In this document: piece after piece, positions 58,141-64,000 of the stretch
Layout of the letters: every line of letters starts with the position of its first letter
Numbering within the stretch: the first letter of the stretch is position 1
DNA from: Paracoccaceae bacterium
GTDB lineage: Bacteria; Pseudomonadota; Alphaproteobacteria; Rhodobacterales; Rhodobacteraceae
Length of the DNA stretch: 64,000 bases
Assembly (NCBI GenBank): GCA_007116575.1
Contig: SKIF01000051.1
Location: 1-64,000 of the forward strand
Direction: 5' to 3'
Notes under the pieces: generated by a model
The model's input: only the letters and a program-made list of their open reading frames with translations
What the model was told of the DNA's origin: nothing
The model's database searches: none
Position numbers and translations under genes: made by a program

Positions 58141-59190
58141 TCAGGCTTTCGGGGCCGACAGGTCGATCATCCGCTGCACCGCCAGCCGCGCTTTCTCGGC
58201 GACATCGGGCGCGACCTCGATCTGCGTTGTCATCGTGTGCAGCGACCACAACACCTTTTCGAGGGTGATTTTCTTCATAAAGGGACACATGTTGCACGGC
58301 CCGATGAACTCGACCTCCGGATGCGCGTCCGAGATGTTCGAGGCCATCGAGCATTCGGTAACCAGCATGGCCCGTGCGGGGCGCTCGCGGCTGACATAGT
58401 CAAGAATGCCCGCGGTAGAGCCCGAGAAATCGGCCTCTGCCACGACTTCGGGCGGGCATTCGGGGTGAGCGATGATACGCGTGTCGGGGTTCCATTCGCG
58501 GAAGTCGCGAATGTCGGCAGCGGTGTATTGCTCGTGCACGATGCAGGAGCCCTCCCACCAGACGATGCGCTTTTCGGGCACCTGCGCCGCGACATTCTGC
58601 GCCAAATACTGGTCCGGCGTCATGATGATCGTCTCGGCGTCAAGCGCACGGATGATCTGGACCGCATTGGACGAGGTGCAGCAGATATCAGACGCGGCCT
58701 TCACCTCTGCCGTGGTGTTGACATAGCTGACAACGGGTGCGCCCGGATAGCGCGCACGCATCTGGGCCACGCCCTCGGCGGTGATGCTGTCGGCCAGCGA
58801 ACAGCCCGCTTCCATGTCGGGCATCAGCACAGTCTTGGCCGGGTTGAGGATTTTCGAGGTCTCGGCCATGAAATGCACGCCGCATTGCACGATCACATCG
58901 GCCTTGGTGCGCGTGGCCTCGATCGCCAGTTGCAGGCTGTCACCCACGACATCGGCAATGCCGTGAAAGATCTCGGGCGTCATATAGTTATGCGCAAGGA
59001 TTGTTGCGTTGCGTTCCTGCTTCAACGCATTGATTGCCGCCACATAGGGGGCATGAATCGCCCAGTCGGCAGGCGAGACAACGCGCGCCATGCGGGCATA
59101 TTCGGTCTGCATGCTGGCCGCGAGCGCCGGATTGGGCGCCAGATCATAGACCGATTTCAGATCCTCGCGGATGGTGGGCATGTCCAGCAT
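58141..59190 (-). CDS. nadA: Quinolinate synthase
   Basis: 4Fe-4S enzyme of 349 residues that condenses iminoaspartate with dihydroxyacetone phosphate to quinolinate. ATILAHNYMTPEIFHGIADV begins the first domain. The three cluster cysteines are expected in VQCGVHFMAE, SDICCTSSNA and GPCNMCPFM. GAGAG upstream and the family N-terminus support the 59190 start. It is the first gene of the nad operon and is divergent from the MttB-type gene. Confidence 0.96.
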   Translation of the reverse strand: MLDMPTIREDLKSVYDLAPNPALAASMQTEYARMARVVSPADWAIHAPYVAAINALKQERNATILAHNYMTPEIFHGIADVVGDSLQLAIEATRTKADVIVQCGVHFMAETSKILNPAKTVLMPDMEAGCSLADSITAEGVAQMRARYPGAPVVSYVNTTAEVKAASDICCTSSNAVQIIRALDAETIIMTPDQYLAQNVAAQVPEKRIVWWEGSCIVHEQYTAADIRDFREWNPDTRIIAHPECPPEVVAEADFSGSTAGILDYVSRERPARAMLVTECSMASNISDAHPEVEFIGPCNMCPFMKKITLEKVLWSLHTMTTQIEVAPDVAEKARLAVQRMIDLSAPKA

Positions 59191-59415
59191 GGCAATGCTC
59201 TCTCTCTCTCGCGCCCGTAGGCAGGCGGGGCCTGCATATGGGGGTCTGGGGCGGAAGATCAAGGGAAAAGGCGTGTCGTGACAGGGGCAGCATGTGCGCG
59301 CAGGGTGTCGCTTTGGACCCGAGAGCGCCGCAAACTGGCCAGAGCACTCTGCCCGCGCGCGCTAGGAGACTGAGAAATGCCTGCGATCCAGCGGGCGGAT
59401 CAGGAGTGTCGGATC

Positions 59416-60984
59416 ATGGCAGACGCGGCAACAGATGCAGGCCAACCCTCGGGCGGAAGGCGCACAAGGGGCGCAGGTGGTGGGGCGGCGCGGCGCGCCG
59501 CGCGCACAGCAGTCAGTATCGAAACCGCGCGCTACATCGAGCGCAATATTCCCAATCTGGAAGTCCTGAACGAGGAAGCGCTGCAGATCATCGAGACCAA
59601 TGCCGAGACCGTGCTGGCCGAGATCGGGGTGAATTTCGTTGATAACCCGGAGGCGCTCGCACGATGGCGCGAGGCCGGGGCCGAGGTCACGGGCGAGCGT
59701 GTGCGCATCCCGCGCGGGCTGGCGCGGCAGCTTTGCGCCACGGCACCGGGCAGCTTCACCCAGCACGCCCGCAACCCCGCCCGCAATGTCGAGATCGGCG
59801 GGCGCAACCTTGTGCTGGCACCGGTCTACGGCCCCCCCTTCGTGCGTGATGCAGCAGGCGGACGGCGTTATGCCACGATGGATGATTTCCGCAATTTCGT
59901 GAAGCTGGGCTATATGTCGAAATGGCTGCACCATTCCGGCGGTACGGTCTGCGAGCCCACCGATATTGCCGTGAACAAGCGCCATCTGGATATGCTTCAG
60001 GCGCATATGGTCTATTCCGACAAGCCCTTCATGGGGTCGGTAACAGAGCCGGTGCGTGCAGCCGATTCGGTCGAAATGGCGAAGCTGCTGTTTGGCGCGG
60101 ATTTCGTGGACCAGAACACGGTCATGACCTCGCTGATCAACATCAATTCGCCGCTGACCTTCGATTCGGTGATGATGGGCGCGCTGGAAGTCTATGCGCG
60201 CGCGAATCAGGCCTGCGTCATATCGCCCTTCATCGTCGGTGGAGCTATGGCCCCGACGACAGTCGCGGGCACGCTGACACAGGTGCTGGCCGAGGTTCTG
60301 GCCGGTGTGGCCTATAGCCAGCTTGTCCGTCCCGGCGCGCCCGTGATCATGGGTGCCTTCGTAACCTCGATCGACATGAATTCGGGCGCACCCACTTTCG
60401 GCACGCCGGAGGCGGCTCTGATCACCTATGGGGCGGGGCAGCTCGCGCGACGACTTGGGCTGCCCTATCGCTCGGGCGGGTCGTTCTGCGGGTCGAAACT
60501 GCCCGATGCGCAGGCAGCCTATGAGACCGCCAACAGCCTGAACATGGCGCTGCTGGCGGGCGTGAACTTCATGCTGCATTCCTGCGGCTGGCTGGAAGGC
60601 GGGCTGGTGGCCTCCTATGAGAAATTCGTGATGGATGCCGACCAGCTCGGCGCGCTGCATGGACTGGCACGGGGTATTGACCTATCCGAGAACGGGCAGG
60701 CAATGGATGCAATCCGCGAGATTGGTCCCGGCGGGCACTACCTTGGCTGCGCGCATACCCAGGCCAATTTCAAGGATGCCTTCTGGCGGTCGGATCTGCT
60801 GGATTACAAACCCTTCGAAACCTGGGAGGATGAAGGCGGGCGGGATACGCAGGCGCTTGCCACTGCGCGGGTGACGAAACTGCTGCAAGACTATCAGCAA
60901 CCCGCGCTTGATCCCGCCATCGCCGAATCGATCCAGGCCTATATCGATCAGCGCAAGGCATCGGAGCCCGACGCTTTCGGGTAA
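59416..60984 (+). CDS. Trimethylamine methyltransferase MttB-family protein, without pyrrolysine
   Basis: 522-residue member of the MttB superfamily. Members lacking pyrrolysine include glycine-betaine methyltransferases that pass a methyl group to a corrinoid protein. The core starts near LNEEALQIIETNAETVLAEI, and VYGPPFVRD, LININSPLTFDS and SGGSFCGSKLPDAQA are visible family segments. The reading frame has no in-frame amber codon, so it is a non-pyrrolysine member. AGGAG lies nine bases before the 59416 ATG. No corrinoid-binding or reactivation protein is nearby, so the methyl acceptor is not known. Confidence 0.9.
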   Translation: MADAATDAGQPSGGRRTRGAGGGAARRAARTAVSIETARYIERNIPNLEVLNEEALQIIETNAETVLAEIGVNFVDNPEALARWREAGAEVTGERVRIPRGLARQLCATAPGSFTQHARNPARNVEIGGRNLVLAPVYGPPFVRDAAGGRRYATMDDFRNFVKLGYMSKWLHHSGGTVCEPTDIAVNKRHLDMLQAHMVYSDKPFMGSVTEPVRAADSVEMAKLLFGADFVDQNTVMTSLININSPLTFDSVMMGALEVYARANQACVISPFIVGGAMAPTTVAGTLTQVLAEVLAGVAYSQLVRPGAPVIMGAFVTSIDMNSGAPTFGTPEAALITYGAGQLARRLGLPYRSGGSFCGSKLPDAQAAYETANSLNMALLAGVNFMLHSCGWLEGGLVASYEKFVMDADQLGALHGLARGIDLSENGQAMDAIREIGPGGHYLGCAHTQANFKDAFWRSDLLDYKPFETWEDEGGRDTQALATARVTKLLQDYQQPALDPAIAESIQAYIDQRKASEPDAFG

Positions 60985-61000
60985 TCTGGTTCAAGGACCA

Positions 61001-61041
61001 CCCCGCGCAGAGTGCGCCCCACCCGCACGCTCTGCGCGGGG
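61001..61041. terminator. Strong terminator hairpin between mttB-type gene and ftsH
   Basis: CCCCGCGCAGAG at 61001 pairs with CTCTGCGCGGGG ending at 61041, extended by a TGCG/CGCA helix after a two-base bulge. It lies 17 bp past the methyltransferase stop, and 27 bp past the convergent ftsH stop, so it can serve both. Confidence 0.75.
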
Positions 61042-61067
61042 TAGTGTTGAGGGAACCCGTCTTGGCG

Positions 61068-62888
61068 CTACTCTGCAGCCTCGGGCCGTGCCTTGCCGAT
61101 GAGTGCGGGAAAGTCGTCAGGCGTGATCGTCTCACGCTCCAGCAACAGCGCCGTGCCTGCATCCAGATCGTCGCGGCGCGCGGCCAGCAACTCCTTTGCA
61201 CGCAGATAGGCCCGGTCGATCAGGTCGCGCACGGCCAGATCGACCTCGCGCGCGGTTTCCTCGGAATGGTCGCGCGGGGTGACGCTATAGCGGTCCTCAC
61301 CCAGAAACCCGCCACGCTCGGGCTCCAGCACGGCCTGTCCCAGCGCCGGGTGCATCCCGAAACGCGTGACCACCTGCCGCGCAATATCGGTGACGCGCGC
61401 CAGATCATCTGCCGCCCCGGTCGAGATCTCGTTCAGGACCAGTTCCTCGGCGGCGCGGCCTGCCAGCAGCACCATCATGCGGCTTTCCAGATCGGCGCGG
61501 GTGATCAGGAACCGGTCCTCGGTCGGGCGCTGCATCGTGTAGCCCAGCGCGCCGATGGAACGCGGAATGATCGAGACCTTGTGCACCGGGTCCGCGCCGG
61601 GGATCGAGGCCGCTGCCAGCGCATGGCCCATCTCATGCACTGCCACTGCATGACGCTCGGAGGGGTTCAGAAGCCGGCCCTTGCGTTCCAGCCCGGCGAC
61701 GATCCGCTCCAGCGCCGCCGTGATATCCTCCATCGCGACCCGATCAGCCGCGCGCCGCGTGGCCTGAATCGCGGCCTCATTCACCAGATTGGCCAGTTCG
61801 GCCCCGGTGAAGCCCGGTGTCAGCGCGGCAATCGCGTCCAGATCCAGCCCCACATGCTGCACCTTGCGCAGATGCACCTTGAGGATTGCCGCGCGCCCGG
61901 TCTTGTCGGGCCGGTCGATCAGCACCTGCCGGTCGAACCGGCCCGCGCGCATCAGCGCGGGGTCGAGGATTTCGGGGCGGTTGGTCGCGGCGAGAAGCAC
62001 GATCCCCTCGCGCGGGTCAAACCCGTCGAGTTCGGTCAGAAGCTGGTTAAGGGTCTGTTCTTTCTCGTCATGCCCACCGCCCATGGCCGAAAGGCCGCGC
62101 TTCTTGCCCAGCGCATCCAGCTCGTCGATGAAGATGATGCAGGGCGCGGCCTTGCGCGCCTGCTCGAACAGGTCGCGCACCCGCGCGGCCCCCACGCCCA
62201 CAAACATCTCGACAAATTCCGAGCCCGAGATCGAGAAGAACGGCACCCCCGCCTCGCCCGCTATTGCGCGCGCGACCAGAGTCTTGCCCGTGCCGGGCGG
62301 GCCAGTGAGCAAGATCCCCTTGGGCAGGCGCGCACCGAGGCGGCCATAATGGTCGGGCTCCTTCAGAAAGGAGACAACCTCCTGCAACTCGGATTTGGCC
62401 TCGTCGATCCCAGCCACGTCATCGAAGGTCACGCCTGTGTCGCGCTCGACATAGACCTTGGCCTTCGACTTGCCGACATTCATCATGCCGCCCATGCCCT
62501 GCCGCTCGATCAGGCGCCGGAAGAAGAACACCCAGATGCCGAAGATCAGCACCACCGGCAACACCCAGGACAGGATTGCTCCGATTGCCGTGTTCTCGAC
62601 CGTGCCGTCGAATTCGGCGGTGCTGGCTTCCAGCCGTTCAGTCAACTCGCCGGGCACGATATTGGTGACGAAATGCGTCCGCCCGTCGATCGGTTCGCGA
62701 TAGCGCCCCGAGATGCTTTCGGAGCGCACCTGCACCGAAGCGATTCGGTCTTCCTCCAGCAGTTCGAGAAACTGGCTGTAGGGGATGCGTTCGGTCACTG
62801 TCGCCTGTGACCACATGTTCTGGAAGGCCAGCAGCAGCAGCAGGGCTGCGATCCAGTACCAGATATGGAATTGCTGTTGCTTGTCCAT
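61068..62888 (-). CDS. ftsH: ATP-dependent zinc metalloprotease FtsH
   Basis: Membrane-bound AAA+ protease of 606 residues that degrades membrane and regulatory proteins. Two N-terminal helices (about 9-24 and 103-124) flank a periplasmic domain. Walker A is GPPGTGKT, Walker B is [10 protein letters not shown], and the second region of homology includes [20 protein letters not shown]. The zinc site is HEMGH rather than the usual HEAGH. The zinc-binding and catalytic residues are intact. It may be a second FtsH copy of the genome, since the usual housekeeping neighbours (tilS, pal, folP, glmM) are absent. Confidence 0.95.
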   Translation of the reverse strand: MDKQQQFHIWYWIAALLLLLAFQNMWSQATVTERIPYSQFLELLEEDRIASVQVRSESISGRYREPIDGRTHFVTNIVPGELTERLEASTAEFDGTVENTAIGAILSWVLPVVLIFGIWVFFFRRLIERQGMGGMMNVGKSKAKVYVERDTGVTFDDVAGIDEAKSELQEVVSFLKEPDHYGRLGARLPKGILLTGPPGTGKTLVARAIAGEAGVPFFSISGSEFVEMFVGVGAARVRDLFEQARKAAPCIIFIDELDALGKKRGLSAMGGGHDEKEQTLNQLLTELDGFDPREGIVLLAATNRPEILDPALMRAGRFDRQVLIDRPDKTGRAAILKVHLRKVQHVGLDLDAIAALTPGFTGAELANLVNEAAIQATRRAADRVAMEDITAALERIVAGLERKGRLLNPSERHAVAVHEMGHALAAASIPGADPVHKVSIIPRSIGALGYTMQRPTEDRFLITRADLESRMMVLLAGRAAEELVLNEISTGAADDLARVTDIARQVVTRFGMHPALGQAVLEPERGGFLGEDRYSVTPRDHSEETAREVDLAVRDLIDRAYLRAKELLAARRDDLDAGTALLLERETITPDDFPALIGKARPEAAE

Positions 62889-62962
62889 CTGCGGGCTCTC
62901 TGGTCAACTGCTTTCGCAGTTCCACTATACCCGAACCATACCCCGAAGGAATAAAATCAGCG

Positions 62963-62990
62963 GGGCCGCGTCATTTGCGTGACGCGGCCC
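62963..62990 (-). terminator. Terminator after the TRAP permease gene
   Basis: GGGCCGCGTCA pairs perfectly over 11 bp with TGACGCGGCCC around TTTGCG. On the minus strand it is followed by CGCTGATTTTATTCC, a T-rich tail. It lies 33 bp past the TRAP permease stop. Confidence 0.85.
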
Positions 62991-63022
62991 ATTGTCGCTG
63001 TTGTGCTTGCCTTAAGTCTGTC

Positions 63023-64000
63023 TCAGGCGGTCTTGTTGCGCATCTTGAGCCCGCGCTGATAGAGGAACACAGCCCCCGCCACGCCCAGACCAATCAGATC
63101 CGAGGTCCAGCCGCCCGCGATCATGGCAAGCGCCGCCGCACCAACGGCCAGACGCAGGGGCCATGGAATCGCGCCGAAAAGCCACCCCTGCACAGCCGAG
63201 GCCAGCAGATAGATGCCCAGCGCCGCCGTTATGAAGACGTGCAGAATCTCCAGCGGCTCGCCCTGCATGAGCAGCGACGAACTGTAGAAGAACATGAACG
63301 GCACGACAAAGGCGGCAAGCCCGATCTTGAAGGCTTCCACCGAGGTCCGCATCGGGTCGGATTGCGCAATCGCCGCACCGGCATAGGCCGCAAGCGCCAC
63401 AGGCGGGGTGATGGCCGACATGACCGCATAGTAGAAGATGAAGAAATGCGCCGTCAGCGGCTCGATCCCCATGCGGATGAGACCCGGCGCAATGACCGAG
63501 GCCGCGACAGCATAGGCAGCTGTCGTGGGCATCCCCATGCCAAGGATAATGGCCACGCACATCGCGAAGAACAGCGCCAGAAGCTGGCTCTGGCCCGCAA
63601 TCGCCATCAGCACACCCGAGAGCCGCACCCCGATCCCCGTGATCGCGATGATGCCCACGATAACCCCGGCAGCAGCACAGACCGCCACCAGTTGCAGCGA
63701 CATCTTGGCCGCGATCTCGAGCGCGTAGGGGATCATCTTGAAATGCTCGACCGCCTGCGCGACGCCGTTTGCGAGGCGTGATTTCATGCGCAGGGTCATC
63801 ATGATGCCTGCAAGTGACATCAGGCTGATGATGATCGAGACCACAAGCTGCATGGTCGTCCCGTCGCCCCAGCCATCGACGAGGATTTGCGCGGTCACCA
63901 CCAGTGGCATGGCCGCCAACACGCAGAGGATCAACCCCATCAAGTGGTTCTGCAAGCCCTCCTCGCGGCCGTCGATCACGACGCGGATATAGCTCACCGC
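63023..64000 (-). CDS. TRAP transporter permease, fused type (partial, cut by window edge)
   Basis: C-terminal part of a large fused TRAP permease (DctQM type), at least 325 residues, with many hydrophobic helices. Typical segments are ILGMGMPTTAAYAVAASVIA and ITPPVALAAYAGAAIAQSDP. The frame is open to the right edge; the GTG at 63997 is not likely to be the true start. Such permeases take up organic acids with the help of a periplasmic TAXI-type binding protein, which would be coded outside the window. A terminator follows. Confidence 0.9.
   Translation of the reverse strand, partial: AVSYIRVVIDGREEGLQNHLMGLILCVLAAMPLVVTAQILVDGWGDGTTMQLVVSIIISLMSLAGIMMTLRMKSRLANGVAQAVEHFKMIPYALEIAAKMSLQLVAVCAAAGVIVGIIAITGIGVRLSGVLMAIAGQSQLLALFFAMCVAIILGMGMPTTAAYAVAASVIAPGLIRMGIEPLTAHFFIFYYAVMSAITPPVALAAYAGAAIAQSDPMRTSVEAFKIGLAAFVVPFMFFYSSSLLMQGEPLEILHVFITAALGIYLLASAVQGWLFGAIPWPLRLAVGAAALAMIAGGWTSDLIGLGVAGAVFLYQRGLKMRNKTA

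Noticed and set aside
61044-62810. 588-residue open frame antisense to ftsH
   Set aside because: Shadow of ftsH, rich in His, Arg and Gln as expected for reverse reading of GC-rich codons.

Overview
The window looks like chromosomal DNA of a high-G+C alphaproteobacterium of the Rhodobacteraceae type. Support comes from the gene set: COQ9 and a TrcR (DUF1013) regulator, a phaA-phaB pair for polyhydroxybutyrate, nadA-nadB-nadC, HspQ, a DUF2853 protein, a non-pyrrolysine MttB-family methyltransferase and a fused TRAP permease. The genus is not resolved. Two unusually acidic proteins would fit a salt-adapted relative, but that is only a guess. No rRNA, tRNA, prophage, insertion sequence or CRISPR array was recognised.

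Layout, left part (1-20 kb): katG; a polyamine-type ABC operon (binding protein, ATPase, two permeases) with a strong hairpin after the binding-protein gene; a minus-strand series pheT, COQ9, class-IV aminotransferase and quinone oxidoreductase; trcR divergent from an RNase T2 gene; a hybrid histidine kinase divergent from carB.

Middle (19-38 kb): an unrecognised acidic Gly/Leu-rich protein made of two related modules, whose best start lies in a different frame and is joined to the body at an A-AAA-AAG site; a di-heme peroxidase; an FAD oxidoreductase; the ybbP-ybbA exporter divergent from tesA; metK; def, a def-like pseudoenzyme and fmt in one operon; a MalY-type aminotransferase; a glutathionyl-hydroquinone reductase; an unknown four-helix membrane protein; a second acidic Asp/Met-rich protein carrying a perfect 33-bp in-frame direct repeat; a lytic transglycosylase; a DUF2853 protein.

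Right part (38-64 kb): lon; phaB and phaA with TTGCGC-type dyads; hspQ; an RsbW/RsbV-like switch pair; a second thiolase, a GAF-domain methionine-sulfoxide reductase, saccharopine dehydrogenase and an alpha/beta hydrolase; a four-gene branched-chain amino acid ABC cluster without a binding protein; an EamA exporter and a MATE exporter; a DUF1007/NiCoT metal-uptake pair; nadA-nadB-nadC; an MttB-family gene; an FtsH paralogue; and a TRAP permease cut by the window edge.

Most of the window is ordinary housekeeping and transport. The parts most likely to be new are the two acidic low-complexity proteins with the apparent frameshift, the catalytically dead deformylase paralogue kept between def and fmt, and the structured 414-bp intergenic region upstream of lon.
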